Shown here in pieces: positions 22,369 to 31,948 of a stretch of 64,000 bases of DNA (position 1 is the stretch's first letter; each line of letters starts with the position of its first letter). The stretch covers positions 216,179 to 280,178 of the forward strand of contig NZ_GL890780.1 of the NCBI RefSeq assembly GCF_000211415.1, in the 5' to 3' direction. Under the pieces are notes generated by a model that was given only the letters and a program-made list of their open reading frames with translations, had not been told where the DNA came from and did no database searches. The translations under genes and the position numbers were made by a program. Source of the DNA: Enterobacter mori LMG 25706 (GTDB taxonomy: Bacteria > Pseudomonadota > Gammaproteobacteria > Enterobacterales > Enterobacteriaceae).

Positions 22369-23706
22369 TTATCGTACCATGCACGGACGTTTATTGTCGA
22401 ATGTCCAGTCCGGGATCAAATACTGCATGGCTATCGCATCGTCGCGCGCGCCCAGACCGTGTTTCAGGTACAGTTCGTGGGCTTTCATCACCTGGTCCAT
22501 ATCCAGCTCAACGCCCAGACCCGGCGTGGTTGGCACCTGCACCATGCCGCCTTTGATTTCAAACGGCTGCTTAGTAAGACGCTGATTGCCCTCCTGCCAG
22601 ATCCAGTGGGTATCTATGGCGGTGATCGTGCCCGGCGCGGCAGCGGCAACGTGAGTGAACATTGCCAGCGACACGTCGAAGTGATTGTTGGAGTGCGAGC
22701 CCCAGGTCAGGCCGAACTCGTGGCACATCTGCGCCACGCGAACTGAACCCTGCATCGTCCAGAACTGCGGGTCCGCCAGAGGAATATCGACGGACTGAAG
22801 GGATAAGGTATGCCCCATCTGGCGCCAGTCGGTGGCGATCATATTGGTTGCCGTTGGCAAACCGGTGGCGCGGCGAAACTCGGCCATCACCTCGCGCCCG
22901 GAGAAGCCCTGCTCGGCCCCACACGGATCTTCCGCGTAGGCCAGCACGCCTTTAAGCTGCTTACCAATTTTAATCGCTTCATCAAGCGACCATGCGCCGT
23001 TCGGATCCCGCGTGACGCGCGCCTGCGGGAAACGTTTTGCCAGCGCGGTAATGGCCTCCGCCTCTTCTTCCCCTGCCAGTACACCACCCTTCAGTTTGAA
23101 GTCGTTGAAGCCATATTTTTCGTAAGCGGCTTCGGCCAGACGCACCACCGCGTCAGGAGTCATCGCTTCATCGTGGCGAACGCGGTACCAGTCGCAGTGC
23201 TCATCCGGCTGGCTCTGGTACGGCAGCGGCGTCAGCTTGCGGTTGCCGACAAAGAACAGATAGCCCAGCATTTCCACTTCGGTGCGCTGCTGCCCCTCGC
23301 CCAGCAGGGACGCAACGTTCACGCCAAGATGCTGACCAAGCAGATCCAACATTGCCGCCTCAATACCGGTGACCACGTGGATGGTCGTACGCAGGTCGAA
23401 GGTTTGCAGCCCGCGCCCGCCCGCATCGCGGTCCGCAAAGGTGCTGCGCACGCTATTGAGAACATTTTTGTATTCGCCGAGGGTTTTCCCCACCACCAGC
23501 GGAATGGCGTCCTCCAGCGTTTTGCGGATCTTTTCCCCGCCCGGAATTTCGCCCACGCCCGTATGGCCGGAATTGTCTTTGATAATCACGATATTGCGGG
23601 TAAAGAACGGCGCATGCGCGCCGCTCAAATTCATCAGCATGCTGTCATGGCCCGCAACCGGAATGATCTGCATGGAAGTGACTTCAGGGGTAGAAAATGT
23701 GCTCAT
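22369..23706 (-). CDS. gudD: Glucarate dehydratase
   Basis: Enolase-superfamily enzyme that dehydrates D-glucarate (and L-idarate) to 5-keto-4-deoxyglucarate. At 445 residues it has family length. Catalytic groups are visible: the KLKGG base motif near residue 207, metal ligands in DPNGAW, AEDPCG and TNMIATDW, and the catalytic histidine in [15 protein letters not shown] near residue 340. It follows gudX by 15 bases. The 5-keto product is cleaved by an aldolase (garL) that is not in this window. Confidence 0.95.
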   Translation of the reverse strand: MSTFSTPEVTSMQIIPVAGHDSMLMNLSGAHAPFFTRNIVIIKDNSGHTGVGEIPGGEKIRKTLEDAIPLVVGKTLGEYKNVLNSVRSTFADRDAGGRGLQTFDLRTTIHVVTGIEAAMLDLLGQHLGVNVASLLGEGQQRTEVEMLGYLFFVGNRKLTPLPYQSQPDEHCDWYRVRHDEAMTPDAVVRLAEAAYEKYGFNDFKLKGGVLAGEEEAEAITALAKRFPQARVTRDPNGAWSLDEAIKIGKQLKGVLAYAEDPCGAEQGFSGREVMAEFRRATGLPTATNMIATDWRQMGHTLSLQSVDIPLADPQFWTMQGSVRVAQMCHEFGLTWGSHSNNHFDVSLAMFTHVAAAAPGTITAIDTHWIWQEGNQRLTKQPFEIKGGMVQVPTTPGLGVELDMDQVMKAHELYLKHGLGARDDAIAMQYLIPDWTFDNKRPCMVR

Positions 23707-23721
23707 GGTTCAATCCTTTTA

Positions 23722-25065
23722 TCAGTGACGTCCAAAAACAGGGCGCTTACGGTCAAATGTCCAGCCGGGGATCAGGTACTGCATCGGGCCCGCGTCGTTA
23801 CGCGCGCCGCCTGGCAACCTCTTATACGCCTCGTGCGCTTTGTGGATCTGATCCCAGTCAAGCTCCACGCCCAGCCCTGGCGCATCCGGTACGGCAATGC
23901 TGCCGTTTTTGATCTCCAGCGGATTTTTCGTCAGTCGGGCTTCCCCCTCCTGCCAAATCCAGTGGGTGTCGATGGCGGTTGGGTTACCCGGCGCCGCCGC
24001 GCCAACGTGGGTAAACATCGCCAGCGAAATGTCGAAATGGTTGTTGGAGTGACAGCCCCAGGTCAGCCCCCAGTCGTCGCACAGCTGCGCCACGCGCACC
24101 GCACCGGACAGCGTCCAGAAGTGCGGGTCAGCCAGCGGAATATCCACCGAATTGAGCATGACCGCATGGCCCATTTCACGCCAGTTGGTGGCGATCATGT
24201 TAGTGGCGACCGGCAGCCCGGTGGCGCGTCGGAACTCGGCCATCACTTCCCGACCAGAGAAACCCTGTTCGGCACCGCACGGATCTTCCGCGTAGGTCAG
24301 TACATCGCCCAGACCTTTACACAGCGAGATGGCTTCATCCAGTAACCATGCACCGTTCGGATCCACGGTGATCCGCGCATCGGGGAAACGCTTTTTCAGC
24401 GCGCGGGCAGTTTCAATTTCCTGCTCGCCGGGCAGCACACCGCCTTTCAGTTTGAAATCCTTAAAGCCGTAGCGGTCCTGTGCGGCTTCCGCCAGACGCA
24501 CCACCGCCTCGCCGGTCAGCGCCTCCTGATGGCGCAGGTGATACCACTCATGGTTGCCCGGCGAACGGTCCAGATAAGGCAGATCGGTTTTATTACGGTC
24601 GCCTACGTAGAACAGGTAGCCCAGCACCGTTACCGCATCGCGCTGTTTGCCTGGGCCCAGCAGTTCGCAGACCGGGACATTCAGCGCCTTACCGAGCAAA
24701 TCGAGCAGAGCGGCTTCCAGCGCGGCAACCGCGTTGACGCGCAGTTCAAACGTCCAGGCACCTTTTCCGAAGGTATCAAAGTCAGCAGACTGGTTACCCT
24801 TATGCACCCGCTGAACCACTTTGTTCAGACGGGCCACTTCCTGGCCCTCCACCTGTGGAATGGCATCAACCAGCGTCTGGTAAATCACCTCTCCGCCCGG
24901 CGCTTCGCCAACGCCGGTATTCCCCGCGCTGTCGGTTAGTACTACGATATTGCGGGTAAACCAGGCGTTATGCGCGCCGCCAATATTGAGCAGCATGCTG
25001 TCCTGTCCGGCCACCGGGATGACCTTCATCTCAGTGACGACAGGGCTTGATTGCGTTGTCATCAT
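23722..25065 (-). CDS. gudX: Glucarate dehydratase-related protein
   Basis: Paralogue of GudD encoded directly upstream of it; 447 residues, collinear with GudD. The superfamily residues are all present: [25 protein letters not shown] and [15 protein letters not shown]. In E. coli GudX is known as a poor glucarate dehydratase whose role is unclear. Nothing in this copy shows an obvious loss of the active site. Its start overlaps the gudP stop by 4 bases (ATGA), so it is translationally coupled to the transporter. Confidence 0.92.
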   Translation of the reverse strand: MMTTQSSPVVTEMKVIPVAGQDSMLLNIGGAHNAWFTRNIVVLTDSAGNTGVGEAPGGEVIYQTLVDAIPQVEGQEVARLNKVVQRVHKGNQSADFDTFGKGAWTFELRVNAVAALEAALLDLLGKALNVPVCELLGPGKQRDAVTVLGYLFYVGDRNKTDLPYLDRSPGNHEWYHLRHQEALTGEAVVRLAEAAQDRYGFKDFKLKGGVLPGEQEIETARALKKRFPDARITVDPNGAWLLDEAISLCKGLGDVLTYAEDPCGAEQGFSGREVMAEFRRATGLPVATNMIATNWREMGHAVMLNSVDIPLADPHFWTLSGAVRVAQLCDDWGLTWGCHSNNHFDISLAMFTHVGAAAPGNPTAIDTHWIWQEGEARLTKNPLEIKNGSIAVPDAPGLGVELDWDQIHKAHEAYKRLPGGARNDAGPMQYLIPGWTFDRKRPVFGRH

Positions 25066-26417
25066 CCACGCTCCCCTACAGGTTTAAGTTCGACGCGTTT
25101 GATATCGCCGACCAGCACCAGGTAACTCAGCACCGCCCCCAGCGCATGCACCCCTACGTAAATCAGCGCACCGTTAACGGAGCCGGTGGTGCCGACGATG
25201 TAGCCGATAGCGATTGGCGTAACAATCCCCGAAATATTGCCGAACATATTGAACAGACCGCCGCTCAGGCCGCTGATCTCCTTCGGTGCCGTATCCGCCA
25301 TCACCGCCCAGCCCAGCGCGCCAATGCCTTTGCCGAAGAAGGCCATCGCCATAAAGCCGATAATCATCCACTCAGCGCTCACGTAGTTACAGAACACCAT
25401 GGTCATGGAGAGCAGCATCCCGAGCACGATAGGCGTTTTACGCGCGATATTGAGAGAGCCGGTGCGGCGCATCAGCCAGTCGGAAATCACCCCGCCGAGC
25501 ACGCCGCCCACGAAGCCGCAGATGGCCGGGATCGAGGCAACAAACCCCGCTTTCAGAATCGACATACCGCGCGCCTGTACCAGGTAAACCGGGAACCAGG
25601 TGATGAAGAAGTAGGTTAAGGCGTTGATGCAGTACTGGCCCAGATAGATACCGATCATCATGCGCGAGCCAACGAGCTGTTTGATCTGCGCCCATTTCTG
25701 GCTGAACGGGACTTTTGCTTTTGCGGATTTCTGATCCATGTTGATCAGCGCCCCGCCCTCTGCGATGTACTCCAGCTCCTTCTTGTTCACGCCCGGGTGT
25801 TGATTGGGTTCATGGATCACTTTCAGCCAGATAAAGCTGATGACGATCCCAAGCCCACCCATGAAGAAGAAGACGTGTGACCAGCCCACCTCATGCGTCA
25901 GCCAGCCCATGATTGGCGCGAAGATCACCGTGGCGAAGTATTGTGCGGAGTTGAAAATCGCGACCGCGGTTCCCCTCTCCTGTGCCGGGAACCAGGCTGC
26001 GACAATGCGGCTGTTCCCCGGGAAGGAAGGCGCTTCCGCTAAGCCAACCAGGAAGCGCAGCGTGAAGAGCGCAACGATAATGCCGAAGCCGCTGAAGATA
26101 TCGACGAACCCCTGCAGCAGGGTAAACATCGACCAGATAAAGATGGACCAGAAATAGACCCGTTTTGAGCCAAAGCGGTCAAGCAGCCAGCCGCCAGGAA
26201 TTTGGCCGATGACATAGGCCCATGAAAACGCCGAGAAAACGTAACCCATGCCGACCGGATCAAGTCCGATATCTTTTGCCATCTCAGAACCAGCAATCGA
26301 CAGCGTGGCGCGGTCACCGTAGTTGAAGGATGTGACGATAAACAGCATCACCACTATCCAGTAGCGAGCGTTAGTGCGCTTCTCTGCGCTGCTCGCCGCC
26401 TGGCTTAATGAACTCAT
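25062..26417 (-). CDS. gudP: D-glucarate/galactarate MFS transporter
   Basis: Inner-membrane proton symporter of the anion:cation symporter family (MFS) that imports D-glucarate and related aldarates. The 451 residues have about 12 hydrophobic segments, with the MFS loop motif in [10 protein letters not shown] after helix 2 and a long cytoplasmic loop in the middle with many lysines. It is first in the gudP-gudX-gudD-garK run, so the promoter should lie in the 328 bases upstream. In E. coli this operon is activated by CdaR; I could not identify a CdaR site. Confidence 0.94.
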   Translation of the reverse strand: MSSLSQAASSAEKRTNARYWIVVMLFIVTSFNYGDRATLSIAGSEMAKDIGLDPVGMGYVFSAFSWAYVIGQIPGGWLLDRFGSKRVYFWSIFIWSMFTLLQGFVDIFSGFGIIVALFTLRFLVGLAEAPSFPGNSRIVAAWFPAQERGTAVAIFNSAQYFATVIFAPIMGWLTHEVGWSHVFFFMGGLGIVISFIWLKVIHEPNQHPGVNKKELEYIAEGGALINMDQKSAKAKVPFSQKWAQIKQLVGSRMMIGIYLGQYCINALTYFFITWFPVYLVQARGMSILKAGFVASIPAICGFVGGVLGGVISDWLMRRTGSLNIARKTPIVLGMLLSMTMVFCNYVSAEWMIIGFMAMAFFGKGIGALGWAVMADTAPKEISGLSGGLFNMFGNISGIVTPIAIGYIVGTTGSVNGALIYVGVHALGAVLSYLVLVGDIKRVELKPVGERG

Positions 26418-26745
26418 AGTTGCACTCCTGAATCATAGCTTTCGCCTGGTTCATTCTGTACAGCACCTGTAGGGTAATCAGAATGAGAGATAAGTGTTCG
26501 GCAGTTTTGGTACGGCTGAAGGCCGTTTTATGGTGAAGCGCTGCCTTATTGGGTAACTGACGGGAAAAGTATATGAAGGAGTGGCGCTCTTCCTCACCGT
26601 GCATCGACACAACATTGAAGGGGGAGTGAGACGTGGTTTGGGGCATAAGCCCAAAGCAATGGAAGATGGTTCACGGAATTGAGGTTTTCGGGCGGCTTTG
26701 TTGCCGGGTGGCGGCTTCACCTGACCCGGCCAACAAACTACAAAA
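26418..26745. other. Upstream region of gudP with one REP-like unit
   Basis: The 328 bases between gudP and yqcA contain the presumed gudP promoter near 26420-26650 and a REP-type unit GCCGGGTGGCGGC...TGACCCGGC (26703-26730) close to the yqcA stop. Short reading frames here have no recognisable product and run across gudP's start region. No clear CRP or CdaR site was identified. Confidence 0.5.
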
Positions 26746-27195
26746 CTAGTTAAGCAGCGTTGCCCAGTGCTCAACCCACGGGTTTGATTCGCTTTCTGGC
26801 TCCGGGTGTTCGCCTGCGTCAATCAGCAGCATCTCGCCGACGCGCTGGGCGCTCTGCTCCTGCAAAAGGGCATCGAACTGTTTACCGCCGCCACAGAAGT
26901 TGGCGTAAGAGCTGTCGCCCAGGGCAATGATGCCGTAGTGCACGTTCGGCTGATAGCCAAGCTGGTCTTTAATGCCCTGGAACAGCGGCACGATGCTGTC
27001 CGGCAGATCGCCCTGCCCGGTCGTGGAGGTCACCACCAGAATGTATTTATCTTGATACTTTTCCCAGTCTGCCAGTTCCGGGTCTTCATAGACCGTGGCT
27101 TTATGGCCCTGGCTGGCGAGTATTGCCTCAGCTTCTTCCGCTACCAGCAGCGAGTTGCCGTACATTGTGCCGACAAAAATGCCTACTTCAGCCAT
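26746..27195 (-). CDS. yqcA: Flavodoxin
   Basis: Short-chain flavodoxin-like FMN protein of 149 residues. The phosphate-binding loop [15 protein letters not shown] is near residue 10 and the flavin-contacting [11 protein letters not shown] near 55, with [13 protein letters not shown] near 93. It is first of two closely spaced genes read leftward after truC (15 bases). In E. coli yqcA is co-located with truC; its physiological electron partner is unknown. Confidence 0.93.
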   Translation of the reverse strand: MAEVGIFVGTMYGNSLLVAEEAEAILASQGHKATVYEDPELADWEKYQDKYILVVTSTTGQGDLPDSIVPLFQGIKDQLGYQPNVHYGIIALGDSSYANFCGGGKQFDALLQEQSAQRVGEMLLIDAGEHPEPESESNPWVEHWATLLN

Positions 27196-27210
27196 GCTTT
27201 GCTCCCTTAA

Positions 27211-27996
27211 TTATTGCGCTTGCTGTTCATCCTGAACGTTGCCTGATACAAACTCAACCCTTTCATTTTCGGGGAGTTGCCCCAGCCAGCCAAATTGTGA
27301 CAGCGCCTGCATCCAGACGTCGTCCAGCCCCGCGCGGATAGTCAGCGGTTCGCCGGTGAACGGGTGCGTCAGGCTCAGCTCGCTGGCGTGCAGCATCAGG
27401 CGATGGCAGCCAAAATGCTCGGCCGCGCTGCGGTTCTGGCGCAAATCACCGTGCTTGCTGTCGCCAATAATCGGGTGGCGCAGATGCGCAAGGTGACGGC
27501 GAAGCTGGTGCTTGCGCCCGGTTTTAGGCAAAAGCTCAACCAGGCTGTAGCGTGTGGTCGGAAACTTACTGGTCGCCACCGGCATTTCGGTCGTCGCCAT
27601 GCCGCGATAATCCGTCACCGCTGGCTGCGGGCCTTTATCATCACGGGCAAATTTATCGGCGATTTTATCCAGTTCCTCCACCAGCGGATAATCGAGCGTG
27701 GCGGCTTCCGTCAGCCAGCCGCGCACAATCGCGTGGTAGCGCTTTTGCATCTGATGCTGTTCAAACTGCTGCGAAAGCAGACGTCCCGCCTCGCTGGAAA
27801 GCCCCATCAGCAGTACGCCGGAGGTTGGACGGTCCAGACGATGGGCGGTAAATACATGCTGACCAATCTGGTCGCGAACGGTCTGCATCACCACCACTTT
27901 TTCATCGCGATCGAGCCAGCTGCGGTGCACCAGCCAGCCTGACGGCTTGTTGACTGCCCCCAGCCACTCATCCTGATAGAGGATCTCAAGCGTCAT
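27211..27996 (-). CDS. truC: tRNA pseudouridine(65) synthase
   Basis: RluA-type pseudouridine synthase that modifies U65 of certain tRNAs. The 261-residue length agrees with E. coli (260). The catalytic aspartate lies in HRLDRPTSGVLLMG near residue 54, and the C-terminal RKHQLRRHLAHLRHPIIGD motif is intact. Its start overlaps the yqcC stop by 4 bases, implying coupling. Confidence 0.96.
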   Translation of the reverse strand: MTLEILYQDEWLGAVNKPSGWLVHRSWLDRDEKVVVMQTVRDQIGQHVFTAHRLDRPTSGVLLMGLSSEAGRLLSQQFEQHQMQKRYHAIVRGWLTEAATLDYPLVEELDKIADKFARDDKGPQPAVTDYRGMATTEMPVATSKFPTTRYSLVELLPKTGRKHQLRRHLAHLRHPIIGDSKHGDLRQNRSAAEHFGCHRLMLHASELSLTHPFTGEPLTIRAGLDDVWMQALSQFGWLGQLPENERVEFVSGNVQDEQQAQ

Positions 27997-28322
27997 GCAT
28001 CGCCACCGGCAAAGAGCGCATCCAGGCGTTCTAACTCAACCAGCATAACCTCGCGGGCGGGATGGGTCGCTTCCAGCGCCATTTCATAATAGGGAGAGAC
28101 GGCAAATGCCTGCGGCAGCGGATGGCCACCGTCCAGCAGAGCGTGCATGCGCGGAATTAATACCCATTGCAGCCACTCAAAGGGAGCCAGCTTATCCAGG
28201 CAGAATGGCTGGGTACTTGCGAATGCTTCTGGCTGCGGCGCGATCTCCTGCCACAGCTGATGTTGGCGCAAGAGTGCTTCGATGGCGTGCAACTGGGCAC
28301 GAACGCTATCGTGTTGCGTCAT
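27993..28322 (-). CDS. yqcC: YqcC family protein (DUF446)
   Basis: Small conserved enterobacterial protein of unknown function, 109 residues from the ATG at 28322, starting MTQHDSVRAQLHAIEALLR, which matches the E. coli start. A longer frame to 28430 would run backward into the csrB terminator and is rejected. The sequence is largely helical with a conserved FEWLQWVLIPRMHALLD core. It is coupled to truC and lies downstream of csrB on the same strand. Confidence 0.93.
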   Translation of the reverse strand: MTQHDSVRAQLHAIEALLRQHQLWQEIAPQPEAFASTQPFCLDKLAPFEWLQWVLIPRMHALLDGGHPLPQAFAVSPYYEMALEATHPAREVMLVELERLDALFAGGDA

Positions 28323-28380
28323 AGTCACCTCAACTGAAAAACTGAACGGCGCGCAGCATAGCATTGCAGAACGCAGAAAT

Positions 28381-28413
28381 AAAAAAAGGGAGCACTGTAA
28401 AAACAGTGCTCCC
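28381..28413 (-). terminator. csrB intrinsic terminator
   Basis: On the minus strand GGGAGCACTGT and ACAGTGCTCCC pair over a T4 loop and are followed by seven T residues. It separates csrB from the yqcC promoter region. Confidence 0.9.
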
Positions 28414-28744
28414 GGTTCGTTCCGCAGCATTCCAGCTACAATTCGTGCTCCCTGCTCATCCGTGACAACTTTTCCTGAAGCCCGAAGGCCCGGTCATCCG
28501 TCTACCTTTCGCATCCTGCTCACATCATCCTGACGTGATTGTTTCATCCTGAAACGTCCTGGCCGTCCTGACCCACCGACCATCCTGACCGGCTCTCGTT
28601 CTCCTTCCTGGAGGTGTCCTTTACGCATCCTGCGCGATCCACTTTGCTTCATCCTGAAGCCTTCCTGCAGCGCCATCCTGACGAGTCCTGAGTAAGAAAC
28701 GCCATCATCCTGATGTTCGTTTCTCGTGTCGGCTTCCTGTCGAC
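28381..28744 (-). ncRNA. csrB: CsrB small regulatory RNA
   Basis: Non-coding RNA that sequesters the translational regulator CsrA. Read on the minus strand it starts GTCGACAGGAAG, as E. coli CsrB starts GUCGACAGGGAG, and ends in a GGGAGCACTGT/ACAGTGCTCCC terminator with a U7 tail. The length of about 364 bases matches E. coli (369). I count about 24 GGA triplets, including eight exact CAGGATG motifs, mostly placed in hairpin loops, which is the hallmark of CsrA binding sites. The position between yqcC and syd is conserved. A short frame across it has no protein-like features. Confidence 0.97.
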
Positions 28745-28770
28745 GGAGATAGAATCCGCTATTCCGCTTC

Positions 28771-28803
28771 GTCTTACAACCCACCCCGTGAGCGCTGTAA
28801 GAC
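28771..28803. promoter_or_regulatory. Divergent TGTAAGAC half-sites just upstream of csrB
   Basis: GTCTTACA (28771-28778) and TGTAAGAC (28796-28803) form a perfect 8-bp inverted repeat with 17 bases between, from about 27 to 59 bases upstream of the csrB start. Each arm contains the TGTAAG half of the UvrY/GacA recognition palindrome, but with the halves facing the opposite way to the classical box. It may be an auxiliary activator site next to the promoter. Confidence 0.4.
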
Positions 28804-28901
28804 GTCATAAATCCCTAAAAACGATGCGATGAACAAGTAATTCATTGAAAAACATCGTAATATTAATCTTAACTAAATGAGGTAATACTGAATGATCCAG
28901 C

Positions 28902-28935
28902 GATCTCTCACAAACCTTGTAAGAGATCTCTCACA
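28902..28935. promoter_or_regulatory. UvrY (GacA/SirA-type) binding box for csrB
   Basis: TGTAAGAGATCTCTCACA (28918-28935) is an 18-bp near-perfect palindrome of the known UvrY/SirA upstream activating type. Its centre is about 182 bases upstream of the csrB start, the distance known for Salmonella and E. coli. The right half GATCTCTCACA is repeated at 28902-28912, 23 bp away, giving a possible second half-site. The kinase for UvrY, BarA, is encoded in this window. Confidence 0.8.
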
Positions 28936-28954
28936 CGCGCCGTAGCATCATGGA

Positions 28955-29500
28955 TTACAGAAGTGGCTCAAGTTGGGTGAGGAAATCCGCAAGAGAGGGG
29001 GCGAGAGTCTCGCGATTGCGGGTACCGATTGTCTCTTTAACCACTTCACCGGACAGGTTGCAGACGGAGATAACATCCAGTTCGCTGTCCAGCGTGGCAA
29101 TAAAGAGCGTCGGAGAAAGCTTAAGGCGCTTTTGCGTGACCAGGTGACCAATCAGGTTTTCCTGTACACGCTGCAGATCGTCTTCGCTCCAGGTCTGCAA
29201 CAGCGTCAGCGGAATATCGGCAAAGCGCGCAGGCATATCCCCTGCAAACTGCGCGGTATAAAACGCGTGAACCGCTGGTTGTACCACAATGTCCATTGCC
29301 CGTTCAACCGCATTTACATTTTGCTCGCCTGTAAAGGGTTTCGGCTGCCAGATAACGTAATCGTCGAGCGAAGAGATAATGCACGGCGAGGGTACGCCAT
29401 ATAAATCAGCGCTTTGCGGCCACGTCCCCTGTTTTTCATGCCATGCATCGCAATAGCGGGTCGTAAAGGTCGTCAGGGCATTTGCAGTTTCGATATCCAC
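28955..29500 (-). CDS. syd: SecY-interacting protein Syd
   Basis: Cytoplasmic protein that binds SecY at the inner face of the membrane and is thought to check translocon quality. The 181 residues equal the E. coli length, and the conserved segments [35 protein letters not shown] and [13 protein letters not shown] are present. It diverges from queF with 69 bases between the starts. The csrB control region begins directly beyond its 3' end. Confidence 0.95.
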   Translation of the reverse strand: MDIETANALTTFTTRYCDAWHEKQGTWPQSADLYGVPSPCIISSLDDYVIWQPKPFTGEQNVNAVERAMDIVVQPAVHAFYTAQFAGDMPARFADIPLTLLQTWSEDDLQRVQENLIGHLVTQKRLKLSPTLFIATLDSELDVISVCNLSGEVVKETIGTRNRETLAPSLADFLTQLEPLL

Positions 29501-29569
29501 CGATTTCTCTCTTCTTGTAAGACAGGATAAACTCAGGCCATAAGTGTACCTGTAAAGTGGCTATGAAAC

Positions 29570-30412
29570 ATGTCTTACGAAAATCATCAGGCGTTAACCG
29601 GCTTAACGCTGGGTAAATCGACCGATTACCGCGACACCTACGATGCAAGCCTTCTGCAGGGCGTGCCCCGCAGCCTGAACCGCGACCCGCTTGGGTTACA
29701 CGCGGACGCGCTGCCGTTTGTCGGCGGCGACATCTGGACGCTGTACGAACTCTCCTGGCTTAACGCGCGCGGGCTGCCGCAGGTGGCCGTCGGCCATGTG
29801 GAACTGGACTACGCCAGCGTTAACCTTGTCGAGTCGAAAAGCTTCAAGCTTTATCTCAACAGTTTTAACCAGACAACATTCAACAGCTGGGAAGACGTCC
29901 AGGCTACGCTGGAGCGGGATTTACGCGCCTGTGCGCAAGGAAACGTTGCCGTATCGCTGTATCGCCTGAATGAGCTGGAAGGGCAGCCTATCGCCCACTT
30001 TAACGGTGCCTGCATTGACGATCAGGACATTGAAGTTGAAAGCTATGAGTTCAGTACCGACTACCTCGAAAACGCGGCGAGCGGAAAGGTGGTTGAAGAG
30101 ACACTGGTGAGCCATCTGCTGAAGTCCAACTGTCTGATCACTCACCAGCCAGACTGGGGCTCGGTGCAGATCCAGTATCGCGGGCCGAAAATCGACCGGG
30201 AAAAATTGCTGCGCTACCTGGTGTCGTTCCGCCATCACAACGAATTCCACGAGCAGTGCGTGGAGCGCATTTTTAACGACATTATGCGTTTCTGCCAGCC
30301 AGAAAAGCTGAGCGTTTATGCGCGCTACACCCGCCGTGGTGGACTGGACATCAACCCGTGGCGTACCAACACCGATTTTGTGCCTGCAACGGGCCGTCTG
30401 GTGCGTCAATAA
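29570..30412 (+). CDS. queF: NADPH-dependent 7-cyano-7-deazaguanine (preQ0) reductase
   Basis: Reduces the nitrile of preQ0 to the amine of preQ1 in queuosine synthesis; acts downstream of QueD and QueE, whose genes are also in this window, and of QueC, which is not. The 280 residues fit the long two-domain (YqfF-type bimodular) form of E. coli. The thioimide-forming cysteine lies in [16 protein letters not shown] near residue 188, and [15 protein letters not shown] carries the NADPH-binding QueF motif. Confidence 0.96.
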   Translation: MSYENHQALTGLTLGKSTDYRDTYDASLLQGVPRSLNRDPLGLHADALPFVGGDIWTLYELSWLNARGLPQVAVGHVELDYASVNLVESKSFKLYLNSFNQTTFNSWEDVQATLERDLRACAQGNVAVSLYRLNELEGQPIAHFNGACIDDQDIEVESYEFSTDYLENAASGKVVEETLVSHLLKSNCLITHQPDWGSVQIQYRGPKIDREKLLRYLVSFRHHNEFHEQCVERIFNDIMRFCQPEKLSVYARYTRRGGLDINPWRTNTDFVPATGRLVRQ

Positions 30413-30432
30413 TATAAATATTTTCACAATAT

Positions 30433-30450
30433 GCGCGGTATCTTCCGCGC
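30433..30450 (+). terminator. Weak hairpin after queF
   Basis: GCGCGG/CCGCGC pairs over a six-base loop 21 bases after the queF stop and is followed by TTTAGGTT only, so termination would be partial. Confidence 0.5.
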
Positions 30451-30528
30451 TTTAGGTTGTGAAACGTCACGCGCCAGGGCTATTGTAATCAACAGGGAAA
30501 GACGATAATCGTCCCGTAAGGAGCTCAC

Positions 30529-31893
30529 TTGATTACACATATTAGCCCGCTTGGCTCAATGGATATGTTGTCGCAGCTGGAAGTGGACATGCTTAAACGC
30601 ACGGCCAGTAGCGATCTCTATCAACTGTTTCGTAACTGTTCACTTGCCGTACTGAACTCCGGAAGCCTGACCGACAACACCAAAGAGCTGCTGTCTCGCT
30701 TCGAAAGCTTTGATATCAACGTGCTGCGCCGCGAGCGCGGCGTGAAGCTTGAAGTCATCCACCCGCCGGAAGACGCCTTTGTCGACGGGCGCATTATTCG
30801 CTCTCTGCAGGCCAACCTGTTTGCCGTACTGCGCGACATTCTGTTCGTTAACGGGCAGATCCACAACGCTGGCCGTTTCCAGCATCTCGACCTGGAAAGC
30901 TCGGTCCATATCACCAACCTGGTGTTCTCGATTCTGCGTAACGCCCGTGCCCTGCACGTGGGCGAAGCACCGAACATGGTCGTCTGCTGGGGCGGTCACT
31001 CCATTAACGAGACCGAATACCTGTACGCACGTCGGGTGGGCACCCAGCTTGGCCTGCGCGAACTGAATATCTGTACCGGCTGTGGTCCGGGCGCGATGGA
31101 AGCGCCAATGAAAGGTGCCGCAGTGGGACACGCGCAGCAGCGCTATAAAGAAGGACGTTTTATCGGTATGACCGAGCCGTCCATCATCGCGGCTGAGCCG
31201 CCTAACCCGTTGGTTAACGAACTGATTATCATGCCAGATATCGAGAAACGTCTTGAGGCGTTTGTCCGTATCGCTCACGGCATTATCATCTTCCCGGGCG
31301 GCGTGGGCACGGCGGAAGAGCTGCTTTATCTGCTGGGTATTCTGATGAACCCGGCCAACAAAGATCAGGTTCTGCCGCTGATCCTGACCGGACCGAAAGA
31401 GAGCGCAGACTACTTCCGCGTACTGGACGAATTTATCGTGCACACGTTGGGTGAAGCCGCGCGTCGTCACTATCGCATCATCATTGACGATGCCGCAGAA
31501 GTGGCTCGCCAGATGAAGAAAGCAATGCCGCTGGTGAAAGAGAACCGTCGTGATACCGGGGATGCTTACAGCTTTAACTGGTCAATCCGCATCGCGCCGG
31601 ATCTGCAGATCCCGTTTGAACCTTCGCATGAAAATATGGCGAACCTGAAGCTCTATCCCGATCAGCCAGTGGAAGTGCTGGCCGCCGATCTGCGCCGCGC
31701 CTTCTCCGGCATTGTGGCGGGTAACGTGAAAGAGGTGGGGATCCGCGCCATTGAAGAATTCGGGCCGTATAAGATCCATGGTGACCCGGAGATGATGCGT
31801 CGCATGGATGACATGCTGCAGGGCTTTGTCGCACAGCACCGCATGAAGCTGCCGGGCTCGGCCTATATTCCTTGCTACGAAATCATCAAATAA
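30529..31893 (+). CDS. ppnN: Nucleotide 5'-monophosphate nucleosidase
   Basis: Cleaves purine and pyrimidine nucleoside monophosphates to base and ribose 5-phosphate; in E. coli it is stimulated by (p)ppGpp. The 454 residues contain the LOG/lysine-decarboxylase-like Rossmann core with [14 protein letters not shown] and [13 protein letters not shown] motifs. Translation starts at TTG, supported by the TAAGGAG ribosome site ending seven bases before it and by exact alignment with the E. coli N-terminus [13 protein letters not shown], also TTG-initiated there. The rare start may keep expression low. Confidence 0.95.
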   Translation: MITHISPLGSMDMLSQLEVDMLKRTASSDLYQLFRNCSLAVLNSGSLTDNTKELLSRFESFDINVLRRERGVKLEVIHPPEDAFVDGRIIRSLQANLFAVLRDILFVNGQIHNAGRFQHLDLESSVHITNLVFSILRNARALHVGEAPNMVVCWGGHSINETEYLYARRVGTQLGLRELNICTGCGPGAMEAPMKGAAVGHAQQRYKEGRFIGMTEPSIIAAEPPNPLVNELIIMPDIEKRLEAFVRIAHGIIIFPGGVGTAEELLYLLGILMNPANKDQVLPLILTGPKESADYFRVLDEFIVHTLGEAARRHYRIIIDDAAEVARQMKKAMPLVKENRRDTGDAYSFNWSIRIAPDLQIPFEPSHENMANLKLYPDQPVEVLAADLRRAFSGIVAGNVKEVGIRAIEEFGPYKIHGDPEMMRRMDDMLQGFVAQHRMKLPGSAYIPCYEIIK

Positions 31894-31912
31894 GATTTCA
31901 ACCTGCGCTTTT

Positions 31913-31948
31913 AAAGCCGGATCCTGTTCATCAGGGTCCGGCTTTTTT
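31913..31948 (+). terminator. ppnN intrinsic terminator
   Basis: AAAGCCGGATCCTG and CAGGGTCCGGCTTTTTT form an 11-14 bp stem with a TTCAT loop and a T6 tail 20 bases after the ppnN stop. Confidence 0.9.

Noticed and set aside
22810-24345. 511-codon frame antisense to gudD and gudX
   Set aside because: It crosses the boundary of both paralogues and its halves resemble each other only because gudD and gudX are paralogues.
26371-26646. 91-codon frame across the gudP start region
   Set aside because: It overlaps the gudP start out of frame and continues into its promoter region; no homology recognised and no ribosome site.
28494-28808. 104-codon frame over csrB
   Set aside because: It lies on the csrB strand and translates the repeated GGA/CAGGATG motifs; the non-coding RNA explains the sequence.
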